Positions 1-12,876 of a stretch of DNA of 64,000 bases are shown here, one piece after another. Within the stretch, counting starts at the first letter, position 1, and the number at the start of each line of letters is the position of its first letter. Source of the DNA: Simmondsia chinensis (taxonomy: Eukaryota; Streptophyta; Magnoliopsida; Caryophyllales; Simmondsiaceae); assembly GCA_018398585.1 (NCBI GenBank), contig JAGTTD010000001.1:13146501-13210500 (forward strand), given 5' to 3'. The notes beneath the pieces are model-generated. The model did not search any database and was not told the origin of the DNA. It saw only the letters and a program-made list of their open reading frames with translations. Position numbers and translations under genes: made by a program.

Positions 1-2190
1 TGCTATTCTAGTGGAGTGGAAGCCGGGTGGAGGGAGTAACAATTAACCCTCTCCTCGTGAAATGCGGCATTTATTGGATGTTTGCTTGTTAGAGTTTTCG
101 TGGACTTTAGGGTCATTGTAACCCTAGTTTATATATATTAAAGCGGACAACAACAGTGCCCTAGACCTCGAGAGCCCAAGTCCGTAACAACTCTTGCAGC
201 CCGTTTGAGGCCCTTTTTAGTGCAGGCCCCAGTGGCCTAGACGAGATTCCTTTTTTCTTCTAAAAAAAAGTGGCACATTTTAATTAAAAATGGAATGGTA
301 GTTGTTCTTTATTTTTAGTAAATATTGTTTTATGGCCTGATATGTGTTATACTCATAATATTTGTGTAATATGTTAACTTTGTAGTCATACGTGAGCTAT
401 TAAATTTATGATTGAATATGTTTCATTAAAAATATAATGGATTTTTTCCTTACCTAAATTAAGTTAATTGATATTAACTTTTGTAGTCCTTTGTGAGTTA
501 TTAAATTAACCAATTGACATCTCAATTATTAAAAAGAAAAAATAAAAAAAATGGATAAGTTCCTTTATTAAACTGAAGCAATTGTAAATGACTTTAGTAG
601 TCATATATGATTTGTTAGATTAACCAATTTGTTACCTCTTACCTTGTCATTTTGAAGCATTGATTTGTTTAAGTGCTTCATAAGGATGTTGATAGTCAAA
701 TGAGAGATTTGTGTAAACTCCGTGTGACAATGAGGGTCGTTAATATTTGTCTAATTTGTTCAAGACATTTGTAAAGAAACGGCATTCGCAAGTAGCTAAT
801 GATTCCTTGAATGCCATGACAAAAGTATTGTTGTGCGTCACAGGACTAGAACCTTGCTTGATATAGTTTGGTCAGTGGCAGCAAGAGCAAATCTACTTAT
901 AAATTATTTAGGAAGGTTCACTTTTGAGTACTGATTATGTGCTTATTTCACAGGAAGTGTGTGAGCACTACCCAGTACAAGTTAATAGTGTCAAACTTGC
1001 CATAGACCATGTTCTTCCATATTGACATTGTGGTTATATGTCCATAACTCATTGCATAATTTGGGAATTTGGTCTACGAGGTGTGTGATTTTGTTGACAA
1101 GCGCCCTTATAGAAGTATAACATGAGTAGAGCCATGTACATTGACTTTTCTGGAGGATGTTTTCCCTAGTATTGGTGAAGTTAAAATAAAAAGGGGAATT
1201 TGAGTTGTATGACTTACTAAATAAGTATCCACCATCGCTTGGCAAAGGTGGGGAAGTTTAAGTTTTTCTCAATATCAAGAGTTCCCAAGGATAGTAGTGA
1301 TATGATTTATAATTAGGTTACACTCCATATGTTAGGATAAACCTAAACCGCAACTAATTTATCATAGTCTCATTCCGTAGTGCTATTTCCTTATCAAAAG
1401 CAAGTGTTTTCTACACTCTTTGTTAAAGTAGGAAACCGTTTCATATGCAGAAGCATTGACTGCAGTTACATCTTTGTTAATGGTAACTGATATGATATGA
1501 TCATATAGAATTTGTGGAATTTGATTATTTTCCTACATGGGTGCAAATATATTAGCAAATTGGTCTTGTTTATATATTGGAAACAAGCATGTCTTGTTTA
1601 TTAAGCACAAAGCATATGGATTAATTAATAATATGACACCCATTTAGTAAGTAGGTGTTTATACCTAAATTTAGGATATAGACTGTAATAGTGGCTTCTC
1701 TCCTGTTGTGAGAATTGCCTTGATAAGCCTAACTTCTTGTCATGGTTGCTCAATTGGACTTAGTGCTATTCGAAATGGTTGTTAAGATGACTATTCAAAA
1801 TACATAGTTTGAATGAGAAGACTTATAAGAATTAACCCTTTTGTTTTGTTAGTGAGGGATAAGAAAAGAAGTATGTCTCGTAAACTATCTATATATAGTC
1901 TTCAGCAGTCGTCTCAGTAGTGGAAGTGGAATTTTGTACTATTTATGGTTTGTCCATAATAAGTGGGGACTGCTGTCATTATGTCAAAAAAGATGGAATA
2001 AGAATAATGTTTCTCTCCTTATGAATAGATGACATCCCGTTGCAAGAAAGCAACATGGAAATGACTGACACCACTTAATGGTGGTTGTCCTTTATTCTCG
2101 GATGATGAAAAAGAATGATGGGAACTATGTGTTCATGGATGGATTCCTAATAAATCATTCTAAAGGTCTCTTAATTTGTCTTGAGTGATC
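1..2190 (+). other. Decayed region, probably front part of an old Ty1/Copia element
   Basis: No open reading frame of useful length is seen on either strand. The stretch lies directly upstream of a recognisable Copia RNase H remnant in the same orientation and is full of stops. I infer that it is the eroded leader, gag and pol front of that element, but no gag or integrase motif can be read with confidence. Bases 1-240 look different (more GC, with a TATATATA stretch near 131) and could be a fragment of another LTR. The identification rests on position only. Confidence 0.3.
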
Positions 2191-2960
2191 TCAATTAAGA
2201 AATTCCAGATAATTTTAAAAGAATTGCTAAAACTTGTGGATACTCGTATCCTGGAGGATTAAGATTTCAGCATTGCCTCAAAACAATGAGAAAGGGAACA
2301 AATGAGTGATGTTTCTTATTCAAGCATTTTAGGAGCTTAATGTATTTTACGTTGTGTACACATTCGAATATTTATTTGATTGTAGGGATGTAAGCTCAAG
2401 TAATCAAGCCAATTGACAAGCATATAAGAAAATCTTCAATTACTTATGTGGTACTGTAGTTTTTGTCCACTATTGCCTAGATGGTGATATAAGACTAATT
2501 GGATTATTAGTTCAGATTGGCTGGTGACCAAGATGACGTAGATTCACTTGATGATGTGTTTATTCTTAAAGATGGTGTTGTTTTTTTGTCTTAAATGTGG
2601 CAAGATCTTATTAACTTATCCATGTTAGAATCCAAGGATGAATATTGTGCAGCATCCTAAAGACATATGTGATTGAGAAATTTTAGCTATGGTTGAATGT
2701 AACAACTATTTCCAGGAACTTATTGTGGTGCAAGACAATAACATGGCTACGATGCAAAATGCGAACGACCTGAACTTATTTTTTATGGAATTTAGTGAAT
2801 GATTTCTATGTTATTCATTCTTATTTGCATAAATGACTTAAGGCACATTAATGTAAAGACATCACTAGGCTATGATCATTCCTCTCACATGGATGATCGC
2901 CTTGACACTTAGTACGTGGGATATGAGATCATGTTTTGAGTACATATGGATCTCATAATG
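2190..2960 (+). pseudogene. Ty1/Copia pol remnant: end of reverse transcriptase and RNase H
   Basis: Translated on the + strand with frame changes, 2303-2390 gives a decayed version of the Copia segment just after the RT core (MSDVSYSSILGALMYF, then a CTHSNIYLIVG-like stretch). The stretch 2509-2657 gives the Copia RNase H block: DWAGDQDD followed by a decayed serine/threonine-rich turn, then LESKDEYCAA, which corresponds to the conserved TEAEY motif. These are standard signatures of the C-terminal end of Copia polyproteins. Stops and frameshifts occur throughout, so no protein can be made. The copy is old compared with the SIRE element at 22431, whose reading frames are still largely open. 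Confidence 0.6.
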
Positions 2961-3770
2961 CCTTGTACATGAGTTGTTTGAGAGGCTTGCGAAGTAATGT
3001 CGCCTCAGTCAGTTTGAGATGAGATTTGAAAAAGTCGAACTTAAATCTCATTAACTTGTTCCATGTCATGTCTGTTAGATAGTCGAATTTTAGTGACATA
3101 TTGTGTATTGCCTATGAGGAAATTCGTGTGGCATAAATGATATAGTGACATGCCCAGTTAAGTGGAAGCTATGCCATAACATACATATGATACTGTATGT
3201 GCTATGAGAAAACCAGGGTAGAGCGTGTTTTAATGGATCCCCTCTTCTTCATTGTGTGAGCTCTTGGACCTAATAGTCTATATTAGTACCCTTTGGCACT
3301 TGGAACTATGTTATGAAGCTAGAAACTAGTGCTACTACTTTAGTGTGTAATCTAAGGTTCCTGATAGATACAATCCAGCGGATCATGTCTAGGAAAGCGA
3401 CTAGGCTAAGATGGATTGGCATGTGTGTCTGGGGAAAAGCTGCTTTAGGTGTTACCTGAACTGTGCGGGCGATTATGTCATATCAGTTGTGTTATAATCA
3501 AAGTTGTGTGAATTTAGCACATTTTTTTCTAGGGATTAATGATGCTTGATTCTTGGTGATGCCAAATGGTTTGGGGTATTACTAAATCACTTGTGTATTC
3601 TTAAGGTATTAGGTTAGTTAGATGGTGGCTTAATATAATACGCTCACCTGTTCTTCATATCATTTGGTCGCACTTCCCATGGCTTGTATACAGTGAGAGA
3701 GTAGCCTTACTGGCTGAATGAGAGCTGTTGGACGCTGACTTCGTCAACCACTAAGTAATCTCAATTGTTG

Positions 3771-4070
3771 AGATATAGTGGGGATTTTCCCACTAAAGTA
3801 GTGGGAGGATTTTCTCCCTTAAACATAGGGAGTGATGGTGAGAGGAATGCTTGGTTTAGTGCCTATAAATAAGTGTCTTCTACTCTCCCCATATTTTTCA
3901 TTTCATCTGATTAAAAAAAGTATACGCTTGGTTTTATGATGTGGAAACCTAGAGCACTCTATTAGCCCTCTCAGTCAATACTAATGTTTTCATGGAGATC
4001 TACAAAAGTAGTAAGATAAATCCAGGTCCAGTTTTGCAATCGAGATATTCCGTAAACTTTTTGTTTTTTA
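3771..4070 (+). repeat. LTR-like end of the decayed Copia element
   Basis: Downstream of the RNase H remnant a sequence starting TGTTGAGATATAGTGGGG has the layout of an LTR. It has a U3-like part with short inverted motifs (TTTTCCCACTAAAGTAGTGGGAG), a TATA box (TATAAATA at 3865-3872) and a C/T-rich start region. No second copy is visible in the window, so the right boundary is only approximate and the assignment comes from position and architecture. Confidence 0.4.
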
Positions 4071-6674
4071 ATTATCTATATTTTCCTTCAATGTCAATCA
4101 AGAATTACAATCTGAATATCGATATTTATATAAACAAAATTACAGTACAACTTAATTTCATCAAATCATGACTCAACAATTAAATACTAACAACAATGAT
4201 AAAAAATAAATTAAACAGAAAAAAAAGTTTTAGAAAACATATCTTAATTGGGTCGAGGCATGCAAAAGCACTTTCCTTAGAAAGGAAACTCTCCTCCTGC
4301 ACGAGTTTTATCTTTCAACTTTAAGTGCACTTCTTTTTTAGGATTTAACAGCTTGTTAGACCTCAATATGGAAGCAACAAAAAGTGCCCGAACCACAAGT
4401 GCCATAGCTCACAATATTTTAGAAATAGTGGGAGAAGAAGTACAAAGAAAAAAAAAGGTGGAACACTTTTTTCATGTTAAATGGGTTTCACTGATATTTA
4501 AGGTATATATATAGTAAAATTTAATACAATTAATTTCCATAATTTATGGTAAAATAATTGCATTATGTTACACATTTGTGAAAGATATCATGCAACTAAT
4601 CTCCTTTATTTTGTTGGTTAATAGAGAATAAATAGGTCATGATCTTCCTGCCAAGAATCTCTCAACAACAATTATATCTTCATTTTCTTAAATAAAATAT
4701 TTATTAATATTATAAAAAAGAAACTTTATTAAGATTTCTTCAATTTAACAAAATAAATAATTTTTAAATCTCTAAAATAAAAATGTTTTAATCTTTTTAA
4801 CAATCCAGCGCATGATTTAAAAATTATAAACTCTGTAGTATTGTATTCCGTTAATAGCTGTAGATAACTTGCCGGTTTGAATCAACACGTAGGGCAATGA
4901 GCTTCAACCTGAAGAAACCACAGTAGCATAAATTCTTTGAACCATGTCCCTTATAATCAGGTCTAGCCCCATCCCACAGACAGAATACAGGTAATTGTAA
5001 TGTTCTATCGACGAGGCACATTATGATAATGTGCACCAAATCCTGTTCCATGAGATTCATTAGGGAATAGCCCATTTCCCATAGTGGCGACCCCACCACC
5101 ACACTCACTTAGGTGAACCCTCCAAGGGTGATCTGTGATCAACACCCCACTAATAATATGCCTTGAGGTTCAATTAAAGTTTAAAACCTGTGCCTAAATC
5201 ATCATAGTAAAGAGCACTTCACCTTAAGAATACCCCTTTGTAAATTATATATTTAGTGCTCTTTCAACCACCCATCAGTTTTGTTTTTACCTGTTGAACC
5301 TCATTCATGGGATCGCCATATCTCTGAAAACGGGTTTCCACTGTGGTGACTTATTTATGGACTTCAATATCACTGCCCTTGATGATTGTATAACATAGGC
5401 TCATTAGCCCTTTTGTAAGCAAATTTGCATCATCAACTTTCCTTTTTGACGTCAGCTTGCATCATTAGTTGTTGCCTTCAACACTTGTTATTTTGGCTTT
5501 ATAGTAGAGCGTGCTCTTCATCCTTATGCTCAGTGTAATTTCAAGGCATAGCACCCCACAAGTGATTATAATCATCTTAATTCATTTGGATTAAACATCA
5601 ATGAGAACACTACGCCTTTTATAACACAATAAAAACCACTTAAAGATAAGACATTCGTAATGCGTTTCAAATATTCATACAGTCTAGAGCATGCCATAGA
5701 ATAAAACCTCATGAAGAATGACTTTATGCAAAAGTCATAAAGAAATACCAAATTGCCATTTCTCAAAGTCGTTTCATTTTAATGTAATGCATAGTACTTC
5801 ATCTCTGCATGACAGCAACATATCAAGTGCTTTCACCCTTTTTTTTTTAAATAATTTTTGACCATTCAATACATCTTTTAAAACAATCCATGCATTTCTG
5901 AGAATAATGATTTGAGCTAAATTTACATAGAAACATCAAATGACTATCACTCAAAATTGGCCACACCAGCTCAAATTAATATAAATTGGAGTTGAGTTCA
6001 CAACATTAACTTGGTAATCCCATCTATTAAGGACAAAATATATCCAAAATATTCATCATGACTGTCAAAAGATTGAATCGGCCAACATTATTTAAACCAA
6101 ATCAAAACGAACCAAAATAGGATTTTTATTTTTTCTCATTGTCCAACCAAATTGGTCATACCCAAAATATACTACACAAGCTTGATGGTTTTAGTAAAAT
6201 TTGGGAAATGTTCAAAAAAAAAAAAAAAGTAAAATTTGGGAAATTGACTTAAATTTTTAAATCAAATTCTTATAGTCAACTACTTACCAGACTTTTGTCA
6301 AAATTTACTCTGCTAAATTTCATGAAAATTTTCCAAATGTAATGGTTGAGATTTTCACTTAACCAAAATCCATATTTCCTAAATTTTAAATGGATACATG
6401 ATAATGGTACCACCTTTACAAGCAAAAATGAAGTCCAAAGACTCCAAACGACCATTATATGATTGCTTAAAGCGAAATACGTCACGGATAGGAAATCCAA
6501 ATCAAAAAATCGGACTCAAAATTACTACTAATATGAGTACTCATAATAAACACAAATAAATATCATCCACTAGATGCAACATAAGTCATATAGTTGTCTT
6601 TTTCTTTTCAGGAAGTAGACTACCACACATTTTGGTAGTCATGTCAAAAATCACCTGGACATTAAACTAATCCA

Positions 6675-6676
<2 letters not shown>
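4071..6676. other. AT-rich spacer without recognisable gene
   Basis: Long A/T-rich sequence with short homopolymer runs. Small open frames here are not supported by any motif. A less AT-rich patch around 4842-5240 on the minus strand reads partly open, but I cannot assign it to a family. No tRNA, rRNA or element termini were recognised. Confidence 0.5.

Positions 6677-6739
<63 letters not shown>
6677..6739. repeat. (TA)n microsatellite
   Basis: About 30 uninterrupted TA units directly visible. The exact length may be unreliable in an assembly. Confidence 0.95.
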
Positions 6740-6741
<2 letters not shown>

Positions 6742-7285
6742 CCCCTTTTATCCTTGCATTTTGAGAACTTCTCTCAATTTTAATTTCCTAAAATACATAA
6801 ATAAATGTTTCCCGCTACTTACTTGTCAAAGAAACTGTCAACAAATAAATATTTAATGAACAAATATTTTTAACCATGGATGTCGGAAACAAACTATCAA
6901 AAAACTTAAATTCAAAAAAAAAAAATAACTCTTATAATTTCTAAAGAAACAACCAATAAATTTTAAAAATAAAATTACTAATTTTTTAAAGAAAATCCTA
7001 CAATTCTCAAGAAATTGTTGAAAACAATTTTATTAAATTCATTTTAAATACTTAAATGTTAAACAAAATCACCCACAATTATAGTAGTTAATGTTTGTGA
7101 TGTGTTTGGTAGGCTAGGATAAGCTAAACTCAAGTTTTATGGAAGAATTACTAAAATCCCTTTTCTTTTTTATCGTTTTTGACTTGCCTTCCTATTCCTT
7201 TTCTTTGGTTCTTATATAGAGGAAGGTTAATGTGGGGTGGGGGGGCTTAAAAAGTGTGATTTGCTTTTTTTTCTCTTGGAAGATA

Positions 7286-7490
7286 GATATGTATATAGGC
7301 ATTTTAGGAGGTGGCGTTTTATGCATACTAGATTAGGAGGGGTCGTTTTTTTGTATACTGGACGTTTTAGGAGGTGGCGTTTCATGTATACTGTGTGTTC
7401 TAGGAAGTGGTGTTTGGGCATTTTATGAGGTGTCGTTTTATGCATACTAGGCGTTTTGTGAGGTGGCTGTCTATGTGAGGTAGGCGTTAT
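7286..7490 (+). repeat. Degenerate ~30-33 bp minisatellite
   Basis: About six imperfect tandem units built on GGAGGTGGCGTTTTATGCAT followed by ACTAG and GCGTTTT are seen at roughly 7311, 7340, 7371, 7400, 7427 and 7460. The repeat keeps small frames open on both strands (a repeated RRWRF-like reading on +, a KRHLLK-like reading on -). These readings are a by-product of the repeat and not evidence for a gene. Confidence 0.75.
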
Positions 7491-8031
7491 ATTGGGCAGG
7501 CATTTTGTAATTCCAAATGATACAGTTATAAACAGTTAATACATAAAAAATTAACCTCCCTCCCCCTCAGTCCCATCCCCTTATTTATTGGAATGTTAAA
7601 TTTTTAAGAAAAATCTATCTATCTAGTATATTATTTAGGGGTCCTTACCTCCCTCAAAACACTTTCCTCCTAAATCTTTCAAAATCTACAATTACTATTT
7701 CTTATCAAAATATCAGGAACAAAAACTACCCAATCAGCCACCCCACTACTTCACTTCTAATAACTACATATCAGAGTACAAATTCTCCAGTAATTAACAG
7801 CATTATACTTTCATAACCTAAATGTGAAGCATAATCAAACACGAGGTATCTATCTATCTATTTATCTATATAATTAACTTAAATTTCTTCTTTACTCTAG
7901 AAATCTTTAATTCTTAATCTCCCAAATTTCATGTGTTACCCCTAATTTGAAAAAGTTCAAATAAAACAAAACTACCCTACTCCCCCACTCTTCATCCCAC
8001 GTCATCTCTCAAAAAAAAAAAAAAAAAAAAA
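7491..8031. other. Spacer with short tandem tetranucleotides and poly(A)
   Basis: No gene signal. Contains TCTA/ATCT tetranucleotide runs near 7615 and 7847-7870, and a 21-base A run (8011-8031) immediately before the putative Gypsy LTR. Confidence 0.6.
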
Positions 8032-9292
8032 TGTGTTTGCTCCTTTTGTCTGCTTCTAGTATGTTGTGGTCGCTGTAGATAATAAATCAAACAAATATGC
8101 AAAAAGGGACTTGCCTCAACTTGGGAGCAAGTCCAATTATCGAACCACACGTGTTTGACCTTAGTCAATCACCTCTAGAGAGGGTTGATATTTTTGGTGA
8201 ATCTGACTTCAATTTACAATAAATATGCGGATTTTGCACTTGCTCCAATTAAGGAGACTTTAATTATATATTTTTATGGATTTTTTGGGTTAAATAACTT
8301 TCAATAAATTAAAAGGAATATGGATCTGACCCATGTGGCAGTTGGGATGATAGAGCGGAGCCTACGGACACCTTACCTCTTATACTTAAGAGCTAGGAAT
8401 AGGGGTGGACACAAGCTCAAAAGCTCAGCAGTCCACTCACAAGCCCAACTCTATAGATTTTTAGGCTTGGCACCCTTGGCTTGTGATAAAACAAATGAGT
8501 TAAAACTTCACAATATTAAGGTGGAGCAATGTATTCGGGTTACTGGATCAATACCAACGCAATCAAGGTAAAGCCTTGGCCGTCAAAGCCCTAAAACTGT
8601 GATTCAAACCTAAATTCACCTAACTCACTAAGTAGAGTGTTAAGACCAACACAATCAAACTCGTGGCTTCGCTCTTAAAACCTTAAATCAATGACATTAA
8701 CTTTAACTCGTCGACTGTGGGAATGCCTTTAAGAAAGAAAAACAAGAAGCTACAAGTTGCGCTACTACTAGGAAAAAGAAAATAAATAAAGCACAACTGT
8801 GCTGTAAAAAACTTGAAGAAGTTTTGTTATTTGTGCCAGACACTTTATAACAAGAACGGTGCCCTTTATTCTTAACCTAAAACTCTAACTGCTGTGCCGT
8901 AAAAGTTACGCCTATCTATCCCACGTTCAGCCTTAATGCCCTTTACTACGCTGAATTGGTGTTGAACGTGCATTGACACAACACAAGGCTCCTTTGGTCT
9001 TCCCATGCTCATCTACTCTTCTTTGGATTGCCTGAGACCCACATTCCTTGATATGCGCTCCAAATAACCATCTTGGGCTTGGAAATCAAATTTCTTGTAG
9101 CCTTCCTGATGATCCCTGGGTTCAAGATTCTTTAGCCTTTCCAGTCATCTCGAGCTGTCGTTATTAAGATGCTTGAAGTTATCAATTTATGTTTCCAAAA
9201 CCAATTAAGCCTCGAGCATGGCTCCACGTATCGTGCATTTTTTTATCTACACACGGTGTCGGTCTAACTCCCTCGAGTTTGAGATGTAAACA
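8032..9292 (-). repeat. Putative 3' LTR of a Tat-type Ty3/Gypsy element (minus orientation)
   Basis: The block begins TGTGTTTGC and ends GATGTAAACA, so it has TG...CA ends with a short inverted TGTTT/AAACA match. The adjoining bases 9293-9307 read on the minus strand as TAAAATGGGGGTATT, a plausible polypurine tract. That is the place expected for the 3' LTR of an element whose pol lies on the minus strand at 37100-41060. The second LTR is not in the window, because the gag side is cut at 42201, so the pair cannot be compared. The left boundary is uncertain by a few bases because of the neighbouring A run. Confidence 0.55.
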
Positions 9293-9423
9293 AATACCCC
9301 CATTTTAGCCGTTGGTAATGTCATATTTCCAATTCGTAAAAAATCTCTCTGATGTGATCCTCAGCGGCTACAAGGAACTCGAAATGGCACTATTGATACT
9401 TTAGTTATCTTCATTCCTGCGTG

Positions 9424-9433
9424 TCTATAAATA
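9424..9433 (+). promoter_or_regulatory. TATA box of the antisense PMD gene
   Basis: TCTATAAATA lies about 150 bases downstream of the LTR edge, on the strand of the PMD ORF and upstream of its first readable coding sequence. It is a candidate core promoter for the antisense transcription unit. The call is from motif and position only. Confidence 0.4.
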
Positions 9434-9579
9434 TCCAAACCATTTCGGATTGAAGTTCCTCACTTTATGCACTGCTCTCGAACTCCCTAGAAATTTTGGC
9501 ACTCGAATTTTCTCTCAAGCTTTCAGTTTCTTGTTCATTCTTGCTTCAAATACTTAAAATTTTCTTTAGAATTGTAATT

Positions 9580-9754
9580 CTTGACTTTAGTGACGGCCCA
9601 AATCACCCACTGTGCCTCCATCCTTGTCCCCAAGGCCAATAGGCATATAGAGTTCTTGATTCATCTGATTCAATTAAACGATGCCGTAGTTCTTGATAGG
9701 CTCCAAGTCCTAGTAGACTTCATTCCCTTAAGGAGGATCCCTCTTGTGTTTCTT

Positions 9755-9789
<35 letters not shown>

Positions 9790-12192
9790 GGGGAGAGGGG
9801 AGAGAAGAATTCGGGTCTTCTTCCTCATACAAACCTCTGATTCTTGGGCTCATCTTTAACCCCATGGAAGAGGTGCCTAGCCTCCAAGGCATTTTCTCTG
9901 ATACTCTAGAATCCCCTTGTCCTTATTCTTTCCCTGCAGGTCAAAAATGGCGTGAAAGACTTATTTGCAAGGAATTAACCCCCTTTAGGGGTGGACATTC
10001 CCGACAAGGTATTATTCCAGCTTGGTTGATCCGTTGATGCATTATCATGAGCAGAAGTGGAGAGATCTCCAAATATTTAGGCTGTTAGACTGCCTAAAGT
10101 AAACCTCGGTATGAATTTCTTGCCATAACAGCCCTCACATGCTATTGGAATACCTGTTATAACACTTTCGTCCTACCCGATGGATTTCTTTGGATTACTT
10201 TGGAGGACATTGCTGCCCTAACAAGTCTTTCCCGTTGGGGCTTTGATCACCCCTTGGACTCTTTCATCTCAAAAGAGGATGACGCTTTCTTCTCTTCTTT
10301 TTCTGTCCACGGGCTATGAGACTTTTGTAAACTTCCTTTGTAAAGAAGCTCATGCTTTTGGGAAAGGCTTGAGGGAGGAGGAGGTTTCTTTCTAATAATT
10401 CTGGCTAAACAAGTTCTTTTTTTCCAACTCTGTAACACAATTCTTAAGTCTCTTAAGATAGTGGCAATCAACCTAGCCTTTAGTACTGGTATTGTAGTTC
10501 TAGGACCATTACTGTTAGTCCAGGTTTATGGATGCCTCAGGACATAATGGTCAATAACTACGCTGTCCAAATAGGAGGTCCCATATGGGTTGTCCAATTA
10601 TGGGCTCAAGCCTATTATCCTCTTCTACGTCATAGAGGCCCCTTTGTCCCTATAGATGATGTAGTCACCTATTATGGGGAGTACCTTACGTGTATGGAGG
10701 TTCTTTTCCCTCCAGGGTGGTCTTTGGAGCATTGCCTTGAGTATCTTTTGGCTCCTTGTGATAGGTTGGGAGTCCAATGGATTCCCTTTGAGGACAGGAA
10801 GCTTGGTCCTCTTTGGTTGATGAAGCTGAAACTTGCTCAGGATTTCTCAGTAAACATCAATTCTTAGCATTGGTAGGTAATCTGGAGCTCTCAGGATCTC
10901 CCTTTCTATCACTAGACTCATCCTAGTATATAATCCTATAGGCTTGGATATATTTGTTAGAGAAGCTGGAATGGTTCAGGACATCTCTTTCCCTAATGGC
11001 GGGACCAAAAACCTTTAGTGGGCTAAAAGGACCTTCCTACATCCTCCTAAGCTCAAGGAGCTTTACTAGACTAACTCAGCCATCAGGTATGCTTATGAGG
11101 ATCCTACATCTCACGTGTATGCTTCATATGCCACCGTTCTATAACTTGGTACCAAGCATACTGGTCCTCCTTGGAGGCAAGGGGTGCCAAGCAGTATTTC
11201 ATCAATTCGCTTGAACTTCTACATACCAACTTGAGAACTGTTCAGATGTCAATGATGAGGGAAATTCCCTCAAGCAGACACTACTAGGTAATCACTTGTT
11301 CCGGTGCTCGAATTCCTTCAAAGTTCAAGTCCTTTAATGGACTGAGCCAAGATTGCTCTCTTGCAGCCCCTGCTTCTCAAAGAAGCATAATGGAATCTCC
11401 TAGAGCTACCAGGAGCTTCACTAGATTGCTCTTGGAGGAGTCTCCCCCTGAAGCAACAACATCCACGCCAACAACAGGTGGCTCCGAGAAAAGGAGCAAA
11501 AGGAGAGCCCTAAGAACCTCATCATTAAGGATAGCTCCAATTGTGCCCATTAAGGATAACAAATAAGAAGAAAACGAAGAAGAAGTGCCCATCTCTCAGC
11601 TAGTGAAAATGAAATGAGCAAGACTCTACCAACAAGAGGCACTGACCCCTTTCTTTAGTTAGCTTTCCTTCTTACTTGTTACCTTTCAAGCTGTTCTAAC
11701 CCCCTTTGTGATTTCATGTTATTATAGCTCTTCAAACAACTCCCTTCATTGTTGAGATCCTAGACTCACCTACAAGAAGCCATGCTCCAGAGTCCCCAGG
11801 TGGAACCGAGCCAATGAACGCAGTTGTAGAAGAAGAAAGAAGTTCCATTTCCTCCATCCTTAAAGCAGTGACATGTGACATATTGGAAGGGACTCCCATT
11901 TTGACTCCCTTGAGCAAGGACCTTATCCAGGCTCCATCCATAATATCCCCACTCAACTTGTGGGTTATCTTTACCTTAAGCATGAGTTAGTCCTAAGCCA
12001 TAACTTTTCTTCCTGAAGCTAACATTGCCATTTAAGATGAACAAGCAGCAGCCACACCTTCAACACCATTCAAAGTCCCAGAGGTAGACTTAACCTTATA
12101 TTTTACATTTTTTAACACAAAGCCGTGTTTCATATATGACGTGTCTCAATTCCTAATCTAGGCCACCCCTCCTTATTTTTTACCTAGGATTA
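9580..12192 (+). pseudogene. Plant mobile domain (PMD) antisense ORF of the Gypsy element, 5' part
   Basis: The + strand carries a broken coding region related to plant mobile domain (aminotransferase-like, PF10536) proteins. Recognisable pieces are a LEDIAAL-type segment near 10200-10235 (read with a frame change), an FWERLEGGGGFFLIILAK stretch near 10357-10410 and IGGPIWVVQLWAQAYYP near 10572-10618. A C-terminal YEDP/YASYATV-like block follows near 11090-11150. Several frameshifts and stops separate them. An open piece is 10532-10867 (about 110 residues). Extra ORFs of this kind in antisense orientation between pol and the 3' LTR are known from Tat-lineage Gypsy elements, and position and orientation here agree. 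The gene is interrupted at 12192 by the CACTA element and resumes at 36246. Confidence 0.65.
9757..9788 (+). repeat. 32-base poly(G) run
   Basis: Thirty-two consecutive G, followed by a G/A-rich tail to about 9810, sit inside the 5' part of the PMD gene remnant. The small open frames that run through it on + are artefacts of the homopolymer. Confidence 0.9.
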
Positions 12193-12210
12193 CACTACAA
12201 GAAAAAGGGT

Positions 12211-12740
12211 TATTAACGACAGTGATTATCGTTGTTAAAAGCCTAGTTTACCGTCATTAATACTATTAACAATGGGGGAAACTTCCTGTCGTTTACCGTC
12301 AGTGATTATCGTTGTTAAAAGCCTAGTTTACCGTCGTTAATACTATTAACAATGGAGGGAACTTCCCGTCGTTTGTCGTCGTTATTGCTTTCGACGTTAA
12401 TACTATCTGGGATCAACGACCGCTAAAATGAGCCATCGTTAAAAAGCATATACGACGGTATACTATGCCTGTTGTCAAAAGTGAAATCAATAATGATGGC
12501 ACAAGTTGTCGCTAAAAGTAAAGTCTTTAATGTTAGATGGCACCATCGTTAAAGAGTTGATTAATAACGACAACAATTGTCGTCATTACAAATATTTACT
12601 GCCATATAGGAAAAAGTTTTAACGACGAAAAAAATCGTCTTTAAAATTTTCGCACTACTAATTGAAAAGAGTAACGACATTATAGACTGTCGTTGGGAAA
12701 AAAAAAATAGCAGCAATAAACCATCGTTAAAACATTTTTC
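12211..12740. repeat. CACTA left subterminal repeats with an 80-bp duplication
   Basis: Many short copies in both orientations of a motif such as CGTCGTTAA / TTAACGACG. In En/Spm-type elements such subterminal motifs bind the TNPA-class protein. Bases 12221-12300 and 12301-12380 are two direct tandem copies of one 80-bp segment, differing at a handful of positions. Confidence 0.85.
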
Positions 12741-12876
12741 ACCAATTAATGGTAAAAAAAGTTGTCGTTAAAAATGCTTCTCCCATCAAGGACAATTATA
12801 AAAAAAAATTTACTAGTGTTAAAGACCCTGTACATTCATATGGTACATTGTATACATTCAAAAATACTTGTACACT

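Noticed and set aside
991..1245. Minus-strand 84-residue frame
   Set aside because: No motif, and it lies antisense within decayed Copia-like sequence; chance opening.
4851..5108. Minus-strand 85-residue frame, faint resemblance to the C-terminal part of neprosin-domain proteins in a neighbouring frame (GGGVATMGNGLFP)
   Set aside because: Only one short motif agrees, the following residues do not fit the family, and no further exons are visible. Not called as a gene.
7227..7445. Repeated KRHLLK-type peptide on the minus strand
   Set aside because: Produced by the minisatellite units; no start context or family.
9581..10037. Overlapping + frames through the poly(G) run
   Set aside because: Glycine tracts come from the homopolymer; only the later part belongs to the PMD gene remnant.
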